Shown here piece after piece: positions 23,014 through 33,272 of a stretch of 64,000 nt of DNA. The notes under the pieces were generated by a model. That model ran no database searches and was not told the DNA's origin. It worked only from the letters and a program-made list of their open reading frames with translations. Both the position numbers and the translations under genes were made by a program. Numbering within the stretch: the first letter of the stretch is position 1; each line of letters opens with the position of its first letter. Source of the DNA: Blakeslea trispora (lineage: Eukaryota > Mucoromycota > Mucoromycetes > Mucorales > Choanephoraceae); assembly GCA_025331445.1 (NCBI GenBank), contig JAIWNE010000120.1, positions 38,163 through 102,162 of the forward strand. The letters run 5' to 3'.

Positions 23014-23210
23014 GCAAAAGATTTTATTTAATAATGACTTGTAAGACTGATCCCTATGGGGCAAGTGTCTAATCATAAGGGCAAGCTAAAATAAGGATTA
23101 TTCTAACTGGATCAAAAGGAACAAAAAAATAAACTAGCAGAATAGAAAAAAAGGAAAAAGAAACCAAGAGAGACAATAAAAAATAAATAGAGAGAGAGTA
23201 AAAAAGGGAA

Positions 23211-26200
23211 TCAGACTACACTAAGGTAGTTGTAAAGAGTAGAAGTAACAGGAGGAGCAACTTGTTTGTAAAAGACAGGAAGCAACCATTCCAAGAGAGT
23301 GAGACCACGGATATCCTGAGAACAGGGACTGAACTCGACATCGGGTAGGCAGATCATGTCCATGTCCAGCATAATTGAGCAGATGGTAGGCCACCAAGTG
23401 GACCAACGCAAAAGAGAGACAGAATGACGCTGGTCATTGGGAGAAGGAGCGGAGGGAAGTCGAGGGAGTTGGTTCAGCACAAAATCCAAAGGATTTGTCT
23501 GAGCATCAACAGCAACACCAAGACGAGAAGCAACAGAGAGACAAGAGAGCAAATGGTTCCGTGAGGCATGTGGATGACCACAACGACAGGGAACAGGACG
23601 AGCAGGTAACCAACCCATCTTCCAACGAAGAAGACGACTACGTTCCCAAACGGACATTGGCAGCACCAGGATGGGATCAACACCCAGCACAGGACGACAA
23701 GCACGCAAGAGAACCAGACCATCAGGTTTGGCCAAAAGGCCAGCCAGGTAAGCACGACGATAACGCCTAATGACAGGCTTGGGATCACCACCAGAGGTAG
23801 CAATCCACTGCTGCAAGGAAGAGAAGCGAGGCACAGAGGGAGAGACAAAAGAGTGACAGACCAGTTTCCACAGGGAGTTGTTCTTTAACAGCTTTGGCCA
23901 ACGGAAACGAGGAGAAACAGAGGCAGAGGCAATGTGGGCAAGCAAGACAGCGAGCAAAGTATCAGCAGGAAGCTGTTGCATACGCACCAACATTTTAAAC
24001 CCCAGAATGGAGACACGCTCCTTCATGCAAGGCAAGTGGGTCAGGTGTTTAAACACCACTGTTGAAGCCTTAGAGTGTCCACCAAAGGCAAGACGAAGAC
24101 ACTGATCTTGAGCACGCTCAATAACCCGGAGGTCACGAACCAAGAGAGAAGAGACAGCAAGACCATACTCTAGCTTTGGCCGGATGAAGGTGGCATACAG
24201 CCGAGCAGAGGTCAAACGAGAGAAGCCAGTCGAGTGAACACCCAAAGGTTGAAGACCAGAGCGCATGGCCACCAAGGCAGAACGAGCGTTGCGTTGAACA
24301 AGGAGAGTAGCATCCAGTTGAGCTTTGCTATTGAAGGGCAAGCCCAAATAGTCAAAAGACTCGGCAACAGGAAGAGCAGTACCATACAGGCGTAAAGGAG
24401 TAGTACGACCAGTATACAGCGGTGGGTTTACCACCACACACTTGGCCGGGTTCCACCGATACCCAAGAGACAGAGAGTGTTCTTCAGCTTTCTTCAACAA
24501 GCGGGGCATGGTCTCAGCAGTACCGATCAAAACAACATCGTCAGCATAGAGCAGTGAGTTGATCCAGAGGCCATCATACAGACGTTGAGGCATGGATCCA
24601 AACACACGAGAGCGAGGCATTGAGATGGACCGCAGGACGGCAGGGAACGAGTTAATGTACACAGAGTACAAGTAGGGAGACAAGATCGAACCTTGCAAGA
24701 CACCAGTACCAGGCCAGAAAGAAGGAGAACGAGCACCAGAGACCAGTACCTCAACTTGCACATCGTCAAAAAGACAACGCAGCAAGCCAAGAAGAGGATC
24801 AGAGACATAAGTCTCAAGAGCACGCCAGACAATGTTACGATCAACACTATCGTATGCTTGCTTAATATCCAAGAAACAAAGGACAGGAGGTTCACCAAAG
24901 TGATCATCAGCGTGCTGACGACACAACTCATGCAAAGACAGAGCCTGGTCAAGAGTACCACGATGAGCGCGAAAGCCACCTTGAACGATATCCAGAGGAG
25001 GACCAGATTCCAAGAGCTCAGGATACACGCACAACTCCAGCAACTTACGCATGACCGAAGTCAAGCTAATGGGCCGGTAGTTGGCTGCACTCAGAGGATC
25101 ACCCTTCTTGTAAATGGGCACGACCTGGGCAGTACACCAATCGCGAGGGATTCGAGACCAGAACCAGCAAAGAGAAAAGAGCAAGACCAAGAGAGGAGAC
25201 AAGTCATCGACAATGGGCAATAGCATCTCAGTTCTCAGATGATCAACACCCGGAGCTTTACGACGAGAGAGCTTCTTCAAGAGAGTGTCAGACACTAACT
25301 CGACCGTAAAGGGACAGTCCTTATCAGCAGCAGTAGTAGCACCAACAGGAAGGGAGAAAGACAAGTCAAGACCAAACTGGTTCTGAAGATACCTAGCAGT
25401 ATCAACCGAGACACAAGGACCAGAAGGCAAAGGGGGAGCAGTAGGCCGGAGAGCAGGCAGGTGATCACCAGCAAAGACAGACCGAAGATGACTTGACATC
25501 ACCGTAGCAGCAACAGCAGGACCTTCAGGATGCGAGAACCCAGGAGAGGTAGTACGACCACGCCGTAACCGCTTGATGGTGGCAGTAGTGTCAGAGAAAG
25601 GACCAGAAGAGAGCTTGTCACAGAACTGCTTCCATGTTTCACGCCTACGACGCTTGAGCTCAGCATTGAACCGGTCACAACAAGAAAGATACGCACGCCA
25701 CAGAACAGCCTTACCAACGCCGTCAGAAGCTCGTCGCCAAGCTCTTCGGGCGTCCTCACGAGCATCCACAAGAGACTGCAGAGAGCAAGTCCAGAACCAG
25801 GTGTTACCAGGAGGTCGTGGCTGTTTGCGACCAACAGACTCATCGAGGCAACGGTGGATGGTATCAGTGAGGCTACTAGCAATAGAATCAACATCAGGGA
25901 TAACCCTTTCAGTTGGGAGAGTTGCGTGAGTAGAGGTACGACTGCTATGTTGCCCGAAGGCTTGACAAATAGAATACTTAACTTCTGCCAAGAGTGTATT
26001 TTTGATAGGTGCGCTATGCAACCTGAAAAGAGACTGATACAGCTCTACACTCTTGTGATCATCCAGACAAGACAGTTTCCATAAAAGACGCGGATGAGCA
26101 ACTGGAGCAGGAGGTAGAGAAGACAGAGAACAAGACAGAGAGACAGGAACATGGTCAGAACCAAGGCCGGCATCACGGACAACAAGAGAAGGAGCAACCA

Positions 26201-26885
26201 GATCATCAAAGCTGATAAAGAGATCAATTACGCTACTCCAACTGGAGTGACCAGGCTGAGAGTTAGCCATGCGACTTTGAGAGAACAGAGTTGGAACACC
26301 TTTTGCCAAGAGAGAGTTCCAACAGAAAAGACCAGCTTCCTCAACCCATTCGGCCAGACGAGTACCACGAGTGTTACTTCGAGAGTCACCAAGAAGAGGA
26401 ACACTACGCGCATTCAAATCGCCACAGATGAATGCGTTGGTCTGAGAGGCATGAGTACGAGAAGGGAGAGACATAATGAGAGACATAAACTCATCATCGG
26501 ACAGAGAAGGAGGGGCATAGACACAATGAATGAGAAAGGTAGAGACTTGACAAGAAAAGACATAAGGAGAGGAAGAAAGGAGAGGAGTAACTGGGTAAGG
26601 ACAAGTAGGATTGACCAAAAGAGAGATACCCATCTTGCCACGGAAAGAGTCAGCAACAGGTTGACCATAGGTATGATACTGTTGCCAAGAGGTGGGAAAA
26701 CGAAGAGGAGAGAGTAGCCAAGTCTCGGTGATGAAGATGAGGGAAGAGTCATATAAGTAGTCAGTAACAGTACTAATGGCTTGACGAGCAATACCATTAG
26801 CATTCCATATAGTCATAGTAAAGTCATAGGTAGAAGGAGAGGAAGGGGGCATAGGTTCATAAGAAGGCATAGGATTGGTACTCAT
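23211..26885 (-). CDS. LINE-B ORF2, endonuclease-reverse transcriptase
   Basis: A protein of 1,224 residues. An APE-like endonuclease occupies about residues 20-260 (TIWNANGIARQ, ITETWLL, FICGDLNARS, VIDLFI, GSDHVPVS). The reverse transcriptase (about 540-850) shows KAPGVDHLRTEML, YKKGDPLSAANYRPISLTS, FLDIKQAYDSVDR, GVLQGSILSPYLYSVYIN and LLYADDVVLIG with the catalytic YADD near residue 780. A CRCGHPHASRNHLLSC cluster near the C-terminus is a zinc-finger-like motif. The RT type is Jockey/I/R1-like rather than L1-like. The ATG overlaps the ORF1 stop (TAATG), so translation probably depends on termination-reinitiation. No lesions are visible. Confidence 0.92.
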   Translation of the reverse strand: MSTNPMPSYEPMPPSSPSTYDFTMTIWNANGIARQAISTVTDYLYDSSLIFITETWLLSPLRFPTSWQQYHTYGQPVADSFRGKMGISLLVNPTCPYPVTPLLSSSPYVFSCQVSTFLIHCVYAPPSLSDDEFMSLIMSLPSRTHASQTNAFICGDLNARSVPLLGDSRSNTRGTRLAEWVEEAGLFCWNSLLAKGVPTLFSQSRMANSQPGHSSWSSVIDLFISFDDLVAPSLVVRDAGLGSDHVPVSLSCSLSSLPPAPVAHPRLLWKLSCLDDHKSVELYQSLFRLHSAPIKNTLLAEVKYSICQAFGQHSSRTSTHATLPTERVIPDVDSIASSLTDTIHRCLDESVGRKQPRPPGNTWFWTCSLQSLVDAREDARRAWRRASDGVGKAVLWRAYLSCCDRFNAELKRRRRETWKQFCDKLSSGPFSDTTATIKRLRRGRTTSPGFSHPEGPAVAATVMSSHLRSVFAGDHLPALRPTAPPLPSGPCVSVDTARYLQNQFGLDLSFSLPVGATTAADKDCPFTVELVSDTLLKKLSRRKAPGVDHLRTEMLLPIVDDLSPLLVLLFSLCWFWSRIPRDWCTAQVVPIYKKGDPLSAANYRPISLTSVMRKLLELCVYPELLESGPPLDIVQGGFRAHRGTLDQALSLHELCRQHADDHFGEPPVLCFLDIKQAYDSVDRNIVWRALETYVSDPLLGLLRCLFDDVQVEVLVSGARSPSFWPGTGVLQGSILSPYLYSVYINSFPAVLRSISMPRSRVFGSMPQRLYDGLWINSLLYADDVVLIGTAETMPRLLKKAEEHSLSLGYRWNPAKCVVVNPPLYTGRTTPLRLYGTALPVAESFDYLGLPFNSKAQLDATLLVQRNARSALVAMRSGLQPLGVHSTGFSRLTSARLYATFIRPKLEYGLAVSSLLVRDLRVIERAQDQCLRLAFGGHSKASTVVFKHLTHLPCMKERVSILGFKMLVRMQQLPADTLLAVLLAHIASASVSPRFRWPKLLKNNSLWKLVCHSFVSPSVPRFSSLQQWIATSGGDPKPVIRRYRRAYLAGLLAKPDGLVLLRACRPVLGVDPILVLPMSVWERSRLLRWKMGWLPARPVPCRCGHPHASRNHLLSCLSVASRLGVAVDAQTNPLDFVLNQLPRLPSAPSPNDQRHSVSLLRWSTWWPTICSIMLDMDMICLPDVEFSPCSQDIRGLTLLEWLLPVFYKQVAPPVTSTLYNYLSVV

Positions 26886-28021
26886 TAAGAGGATGAGACC
26901 GGTTCACCGTCACCGGCCAAGGCAATTTCCATATCAGTAGAGGGAGCAGAGTCAACACCAACTACAGAAGAGAGAGGACCAACTACAGTACCGGCCTGTT
27001 CCTTTGACAACCAACCTTGACGGACAAAGTCGTAGGCCACCAGTCTACGCGTTTGTTCACGAACATAGCCAAGAGCACGAAGAAGACGAGCTTGTTGCAG
27101 TTCACGAGCCTTGGCAGTGAGAGCATCGGCATCCAGAGAGGCAAAAGCAGGATCAAAGACATTGGATCCAGAGAAAGGATCAAAGTCTGTCAAGACCGGG
27201 AGAGAATACTTGTCCATGACCTTGAGAAGATCAGCCTTGTAAGCAGTGTGAATGAGCAAAGCTACAACGTTACGAGCTGGGTAGTGCACATCAAGGACAC
27301 GGCTGTTATCCAATCCGATAAGTCGCAGCTTATGACGGAAAGCAGAGAGACGGTCCCGATACTTGTTTGGCAAGTAAACATACTCAAAGAGAGGTGAGTC
27401 TACTGAAGAGCCAGCCGGAGAAGAAACAAGAAAGATACGAGCAGCGGCCTTACGTTGGCGAGGCGTGATCTTTTTCTTGGGCTTGGCCTGAACAGCCAAA
27501 GAGGAAACCGACTTGTTGGACTTACCATAGGCCTCAGCAGGTGTAGGAGCAGCAGCAGCAACATGAGCCCATTTAGACACGGCGGCCGAAGGAGAGACAG
27601 AAGGAGCAGGCAAGGAAGAAGGAAGCAAGTCATCATCCATTGCTACATCAACAGACGGGGACAAAGAGAGAGAAGGACCAGACTTGTTCTCAAGTTCCAA
27701 GATCTTGGCACGAGCAGCGGCAAGCTCTTTCTTGAGTGCCGAGTTCTCAGCAACAAGAGACTCCAACTGAGAGAGACGCTCTTCATACTTTTCAAACTTG
27801 GCCTGAAAAGCAGCAAACCAAGCAGGAGGAGCAGAGGAAGAGGGAGAGGCCGACGAGAGCAAAGAAACATTACTTACCTCTGGCAAAGAATCAGCACCAG
27901 AGAGAGAAGGAGCAACAGAGAGACCAAAGTCAAAGACAACGTCTTTGTTCAGCTCAAGTGGAGCAGATGTCGAAGAGATGCTGACGTCATCAACTCGAGA
28001 TCTCGGCAAGGTACGCGTCAT
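26885..28021 (-). CDS. LINE-B ORF1, coiled-coil protein
   Basis: From the first ATG (28021) the protein has 378 residues. The same frame is open upstream without an ATG right back to the tRNA junction, so a non-AUG or spliced start is possible. Ser/Pro-rich N-terminal sequence is followed by a coiled coil (AWFAAFQAKFEKYEERLSQL onward, about 50 residues). A basic KKKITPRQRKAAARIF patch comes next, then a globular domain with LPNKYRDRLSAFRHKLRLIG. There are no CCHC knuckles. By analogy with other LINE ORF1 proteins it should bind and multimerise on element RNA; that is inference. The stop shares its last A with the ORF2 ATG. Confidence 0.8.
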   Translation of the reverse strand: MTRTLPRSRVDDVSISSTSAPLELNKDVVFDFGLSVAPSLSGADSLPEVSNVSLLSSASPSSSAPPAWFAAFQAKFEKYEERLSQLESLVAENSALKKELAAARAKILELENKSGPSLSLSPSVDVAMDDDLLPSSLPAPSVSPSAAVSKWAHVAAAAPTPAEAYGKSNKSVSSLAVQAKPKKKITPRQRKAAARIFLVSSPAGSSVDSPLFEYVYLPNKYRDRLSAFRHKLRLIGLDNSRVLDVHYPARNVVALLIHTAYKADLLKVMDKYSLPVLTDFDPFSGSNVFDPAFASLDADALTAKARELQQARLLRALGYVREQTRRLVAYDFVRQGWLSKEQAGTVVGPLSSVVGVDSAPSTDMEIALAGDGEPVSSS

Positions 28022-28391
28022 GTCGGCAGGGATCAAAGGCGGCGAAAGTGAACTATGCAAGCGCTTACCGGAGAGACTTGAAACTTTAATAGGTGATGTT
28101 TCTAATACAGAGATAGATTCTGACAAAGTTTCAGCTGGTTCTGATGCTAGGTTCTTTGTAGATGAGGCTTCGAAGTCGAGATCTTTAGTTGAAGATGTCG
28201 AAATGTCGTGAATCGCGTTGGTGAATGTGCTAGAGTTGTCGGATTGGGACACTTTGGGTACCAAAATGTGCGGACGAGATTGGGGAATAATAATTGACAA
28301 AGAAATACACTGGTTAATAAGGAGGAAGTCGAGCTTTTTTCGAAAACGGAGTTTGAATTGAAAAAAAGTGATCAAAAGGAGAAAGAAAGGC

Positions 28392-28465
28392 GGTTTCTTG
28401 GTGTAGTTGGTTATCACGTCTGCTTAACACGCAGACGGTCGCCAGTTCGAGTCTGGCAGAAATCA
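28392..28465 (+). tRNA. tRNA-Val (AAC)
   Basis: A complete cloverleaf of 74 nt. Acceptor stem is GGTTTCT with AGAAATC (one G-U), D stem GTG/CAC, anticodon stem TCTGC/GCAGA with loop TTAACAC (anticodon AAC), T stem GCCAG/CTGGC with TTCGAGT loop, and discriminator A. There is no intron. A T6 pol III terminator follows at 28468-28473. Its 5' flank is now the 5' end of LINE-B. Internal A and B boxes are intact, so it should remain transcribed. Confidence 0.97.
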
Positions 28466-28467
28466 TC

Positions 28468-28473
28468 TTTTTT
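28468..28473 (+). terminator. Pol III terminator of tRNA-Val
   Basis: T6 run directly after the tRNA 3' end, backed up by a second T8 run at 28477-28484. Confidence 0.8.
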
Positions 28474-28484
28474 CGATTTTTTTT

Positions 28485-29641
28485 GTTTTCGTGAGACGTT
28501 TCTAGGTCAATCAATTTATTTATTTATTGCTGTTCGATCTTTGTCTTGTAAAAGCTATACAGCAGTTTTGCAGATGTTAGGGGGCAAAGTATGTTTTTGT
28601 AATTAAGTAGAACAGATGCAACAGAGCAATCAGGCAGCAAGGTTATATGTAATTTGTACCAGGTTTTAAGTCAACCGACTATAATAAGAGAATAAATTTG
28701 AATGTTTGGATGCTTTATACTCGGGTCAAGTTTTATCAGAAAGAAATCAAATGTCTTTGTGTACTATTCTATATCAGATGTTCATTATAAATTCTAGTAC
28801 GAATAAGGACAAATCGAAATAGATGACAAGTTATTAGTAATTTATTTGTGATCAAAATGCGATAAAAAAAAAAAAAATGGAAGCGAGTACTAACAAAGCA
28901 GTTATGTTTGAGTAGAAAAATGAAAAAATCCTGACATAGATCAAGTTACAAGCAATAAAGTAAAGGAGACTAAATGTAGGATCTGGTAGCAGTTGGACCG
29001 AAAATAGTTGTAAGATGAAACATGTTTACAGTAACATGCAGAATAAGTTACAGACTGTTGTATCATTTTACAATTTTCTTTCTTGATAAAACAGACCATT
29101 GGAGAATTATGATAGCTTGATTCTTCTTTTCTATATCTATAGTCTCATTATTTAGAAGTCAATTTTCTTTAAACAAGACCTTGAAAATACAATAATATTT
29201 GAAGCAATAGAATCATTAATGGCTGCTTAAAGTAACAGAATCTCAAACATCAACGACACGCGAGCTAGTGTTCTGGAATCCTATTGAGCAAATAGATAGA
29301 TAGAGGGAAGACATCTAGATTGCCGAAATAAAGTTTTCTTAAAATATATACCATAATTTTCTCTCTCTCTCTCTCTCTCATCTAAGAAGATATTGAATCT
29401 GAGGCAAAATGAAAATTGTTTCTGCATATCAAGTACGGTCCTTATTCCTATTTGTTTATAAATATTTAATATTGAAAAATTAGCTAAAATGTAAGATATC
29501 GAGAGAAAAGGATCACATTGTATGTTTAAAAGGGTAGAATAGAGGCAAGGGAGAGAGAAAAGAAGGATAAAATGACAAATGTAAGGAACTTTGGTATATG
29601 CGCTAAAGAAGAAAATATATATAAAAAAAAATTAAACTAAA
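28485..29641. other. Intergenic
   Basis: AT-rich DNA with an A13 run near 28865 and a (CT)n microsatellite near 29360-29380. No gene is supported. Confidence 0.6.
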
Positions 29642-30700
29642 TTAAAATAAGCATAACCGTCGAATTTTTTGCAATTCTTGTTTATCTAATGCAACAGTTC
29701 TTTTCATGTTCTCTAGAAGTGAAAAAGCTGAGGGGGATAGGTGAGGCTGCTTGACCGTATGACCGTCTCTAATTAAAATTTGATCCAACACGATTCTAGG
29801 CATATTATGCAAAGGCCAGCTTATCATTTCAAGGTGAACAAGCGATTGGCATTGTTGCAAAAGACGAACAACACCATCTGAATCTGTAGAATTGCTGCAT
29901 CGAATGGCTAGATGTTTCAAATGTCTTGTGTGTTGTGAGATCGTCTGCAATGTCTCATTCCCTTGGCATCGAATTGAAAGCTGTTCTAGTCGTGACCCAT
30001 AGTGTTGAATGGTCTGGCAGAGTGAATGTTCCTTGACTTGTTGTAATGAGATGGTCAGTTCATGAATATCAGGGCAAAGTGCAGTCAACACATGAAGTGA
30101 AGCGTCATTGGCGAACAAGTATCGGTTGTGATTGGCACCCATGGCAATACGGTTCAGTTCGGGCAGACAGCTCAGCAATTGTCCTATAGATTCCTTTGAG
30201 AAATCAGTCCATAGCAAACTCAACTCCTTTAAATGGAATATCGGGTTGGGCTCTGACAAAGTAGGATGAGCAGCATTGTTTGTTGCTTTTAAATCGCAAT
30301 ACTGAAAATGAAGAGATTCAAGCTGAGGCATCATGCATAACATATGTCGGACTTTAGTTATAGGCAATGCAAGAAAATCGCAAAAATAAAGCTGCTTTAC
30401 ATTTGGAAGCTGTCTAAAAACCGAAGCGGCTAACCAATGGCTGTTCCCACCTTGTCGACACTTGAGTGTCACTATGTGTGTATATGTTTGTGCTGTCTGT
30501 TTGAGATAGAGATTGGAAGAAAGCCCTTGTTCCAATTGTCTTATCTGTGTCCGGTGTCCTATCTCGATGTGGTGGTAGAGAAAAGGAAGAAATAGATAGT
30601 ATCCTTTGATACATGTCAGACAAAGCATTCCTTTGCTACTTTTAGGTAAATGAGCCAGAATCAAGCGAATGATTTCATTTGGCATTTCTAGTAGATTCAT
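29642..30700 (-). CDS. F-box/leucine-rich-repeat-like protein
   Basis: A single-exon gene of 352 residues. The N-terminus MNLLEMPNEIIRLILAHLPK is a good F-box start. Irregular leucine-rich repeats follow, such as LPNVKQLYFCDFLALPI, MPQLESLHFQYCDL, LKELSLLWTDFSKESI, LEQLSIRCQGNETL and LKHLAIRCSNSTDSDGVV. F-box proteins recruit substrates to SCF ubiquitin ligases through Skp1; the LRRs would bind the target. Large families of such single-exon genes occur in Mucoromycota. Substrate and pathway cannot be inferred. The upstream leader is purine-rich on the plus strand (30745-30800). Confidence 0.75.
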   Translation of the reverse strand: MNLLEMPNEIIRLILAHLPKSSKGMLCLTCIKGYYLFLPFLYHHIEIGHRTQIRQLEQGLSSNLYLKQTAQTYTHIVTLKCRQGGNSHWLAASVFRQLPNVKQLYFCDFLALPITKVRHMLCMMPQLESLHFQYCDLKATNNAAHPTLSEPNPIFHLKELSLLWTDFSKESIGQLLSCLPELNRIAMGANHNRYLFANDASLHVLTALCPDIHELTISLQQVKEHSLCQTIQHYGSRLEQLSIRCQGNETLQTISQHTRHLKHLAIRCSNSTDSDGVVRLLQQCQSLVHLEMISWPLHNMPRIVLDQILIRDGHTVKQPHLSPSAFSLLENMKRTVALDKQELQKIRRLCLF

Positions 30701-31658
30701 CTTTTTTCAACTATTTCACGCTTTCTTTCCTTTTTGAGTATGCATAAAGGGAGAGAAAGAAAGAGGAAAAAAAAAGAGAGAGAAAAGAAAATACAAAAAG
30801 GACAATCTCTAAAAAATATACACAATGAATTCCAAATGCATCACGTGACTAAGTAGCACTCATCTGATTATGCTGTATTGTGGTTACTCAAGCTATCACA
30901 ATAAGCATGAGCAAGAACAAGTGTTGAGCTTGTAGTTGTCAAACATAGCGTGATATAAAGATGAGTTCTGTTATTAGTTGAATATGATAGATTTGACAAT
31001 CGTCTGCATCAAATTGAAATAACAAGAAATCTTTTTTACTTTTTATTATTATTGTTTTGTACAAATAGCATTGGAGGGGGGGGGGGCTTCTTGTAACTAT
31101 TACGCATAGTCATAATATAAGAAGTCCATAACTGAAAGCGTAAGAGAAGAAAAAAAAAAGGATCTTCCGTTTTCCGTTTAAATGGAAGCATAACAATTGG
31201 AATTAAGGGAGTTATCGTTCATAAGGGAAAACAGGACACCAAAAAAAGAGAGAGAGGCGAAATGCATAAGATTAGCCTAAATACATCGCCATGGTTACGG
31301 ATATTACATAATCAGATAAGGATACAGAAAAATGAGTTTAATGCGTAATCCACTATCCAGGTACAGACGAAGAAAGAAAAGGTGTCCTTAAGTTGTATTT
31401 AGACAAGGTAATTCTCTACTGAATCGATTTCCTCCAAAAAAGGAACAAGTTGTATACCGAACCGATTCCGTCTAAACACAATTCCGTCCATTTTCTGTCA
31501 TCTTGCCTATTTCCCTTTCCCCCCCTCTCTCTCTTGACCTATAAATTAACAAGGAAAAAAGAAGAAAAATCAACACATAAAAAAAAAGACCAGACGTTGT
31601 TTTCTTTAGACTGTATATCGAGAAATGTTGTATTGCGTTGTTATTACATAAAAGTAGT
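30701..31658. other. Intergenic
   Basis: Shared region between the start of the F-box gene and the 3' end of QCR7. It has a G12 run near 31076-31087 and A-rich runs. No gene is supported. Confidence 0.6.
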
Positions 31659-32156
31659 CTAATGACGAGCAGAAACCTTGATGTTGTTGAAAGCTTCACG
31701 TTCAGCACGTTCAGCAGCAACTTCATCAATGTAAGGTTGAAGATATCTGACATCCTATTATTCCCCCGAAAAAAAGAAAGTGAGTACTCAATCTAGCTGT
31801 TGTCTATTTTTTTTTTTTACCTGAGAAGGAGAAACCCATTGGCTCTTTGGTAAGAGTTGGTGGCTTAAAGAACATTGTTGAGCAACACGAATACGGTAAG
31901 CACGGTCATAAGCTTCACGAGGTTGAGCAATTTCAAGACGACGGAGAGCTTCTTGAACAAGCTCACTTTCTTCAGAGATCAAGTCATCATAACGAAGACC
32001 TTGTAAAACTCTATTAGCTACTTTGTTTTCTTCCATCTCTGTTCACATACCGATTTGTCTGTAACCAGCAGCACCGGCATAAGCCTTAGAGACAGGCTTC
32101 AAGAAACCTGAAAGGAGCTTTGAGTTTTGGACAAAAGACTTGAGAGTCAAAGACAT
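31659..32156 (-). CDS. QCR7: Cytochrome bc1 complex subunit 7 (14 kDa)
   Basis: Subunit of mitochondrial complex III that contacts cytochrome b and is needed for assembly. Three exons (32156-32051, 31999-31821, 31754-31659) give 126 residues, the normal length. Family blocks are easy to see: AGYRQIGLRYDDLI-EE near the N-terminus, VQEALRRL, YDRAYRIRVAQQCSLSHQLLPKSQW and DVRYLQPYIDEVAAERAER at the C-terminus. There is no cleavable presequence, as is usual for QCR7. Both introns are short (51 and 66 bp) with canonical ends. Identification is secure. Confidence 0.95.
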
Positions 32157-33272
32157 CTTTATAGAGTGGGGAGGGGAGGAAAAAAAAAAAGAGAGAGAGA
32201 TTTCTAAGGAAAAAAAAAAAAGGAGGCCTTGCCGCACACCCCTATCCAAAAGATTTACAACCACTCAAGTTTACCACAATCCTTTGGTACTATTCCATTC
32301 GTCTTTATTGAATCGGCGATCTATTTATATTGTCAGACGTCATCCTTAGAGTGAAATAGCTTGATTGGCCCATTTACGTTAATGAGCATCTCTTTTTTTC
32401 TTTCTTTTTTATTTCTCAGGCAATCCATAAAAGCAAAAAGTTATAGGCTTAAGCAGAAGAAAGTAGGTGATGGGGGAAAAGTGTCAAAAAGTACTTTAAA
32501 AGATCATTTCTCTGATTCTTATCGAGGTGCTTGGACTTGTCAATATTCCAAATAAAGCCAAGGTTGAAGAGGAGTTTGGAATGAGGAAATGCCATCCTGT
32601 TAGGTTGCATGGAAACAAAGTGTTTGTTTGACTATTGAGTTCGAGATCTTTGCTTTTGTTTGGGGTAAAGTGCATTGTATTTATTCATTGAAGATTTCTT
32701 GTGAATACAATCTTCTTCTCTGCTATTTTAAAAAAAGAAGCTGTCATTTATTTAAAAGGGAAAAGGGGAGCTTGAATTGCAAGGGAGTTTGAAGATGAAC
32801 AAAAGTGAACCTTTCTCTTCTTTTTTCTTTATTTTTCAATGACAAGTAACGTGAAAGTGGGACTATGCAATAGTGCGCTTTATTTAAGAAGTGCTCCTAT
32901 TCTCGAGAAATGCTACTCTTCTATTATATGCTCTTGAATTAAATGAGATTTTAGCGCTTGAAGCAATATAAGTTCAAAAGATCACATTCTTATATCGAGC
33001 AACTTACTGTACAAGTTAAATAGTAATCATTAGAGTAACCATGAGGAAACACATGGCAATAAAGAGTACTTGTCAAAGAGGGTGTATTTATTGTACAGTC
33101 CAAATACAAACAAGAGATTATCGTATGGATTCCAGCTAAAGTGCCAATGATGAACAAGAAAATAAAGCGATTCTTTAAACAGTCAAAGTCATGGAAGTTT
33201 ATTCTATAAGCTCAGTACTTTTCTTTTTTTTTTTTGCTTGACTGTACAGAAAGAGTCGACTACTGTATCCTC
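32157..33272. other. Intergenic
   Basis: AT-rich region between QCR7 and the CYSTM gene. A 64-codon frame at 32361-32552 lacks any recognisable feature. Nothing is supported. Confidence 0.5.

Larger units (their letters stand above)
23014..28391 (-). mobile_element. tRNA-inserted non-LTR retrotransposon (LINE-B)
   Basis: A 5.4-kb element on the minus strand, bounded by the 15-bp duplication of the tRNA-Val 5' end. It has ORF1, ORF2 and a 197-bp 3' UTR that ends ...AATAAAATCTTTTGC without a poly(A) tail. Both ORFs are open throughout. It differs from LINE-A in ORF1 type (coiled coil, no zinc knuckles), in reverse-transcriptase sequence and in the lack of a tail. That combination resembles site-specific non-LTR elements of other lineages rather than L1. 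The element lies head-to-head with the regenerated tRNA gene. Confidence 0.93.

Noticed and set aside
24693..25223. Plus-strand open frames inside LINE-B (also 26151-26717, 27455-28051)
   Set aside because: They are antisense shadows of ORF1/ORF2, rich in Arg/Gln from the complementary strand, without family features.
28022..28417. LINE-B ORF1 extended to a start at 28417
   Set aside because: The first codon there is GTG inside the tRNA-Val sequence, outside the element. The first ATG is at 28021.
29360..29382. Regulatory role for the CT repeat
   Set aside because: Simple microsatellite far from any start codon; no evidence of function.
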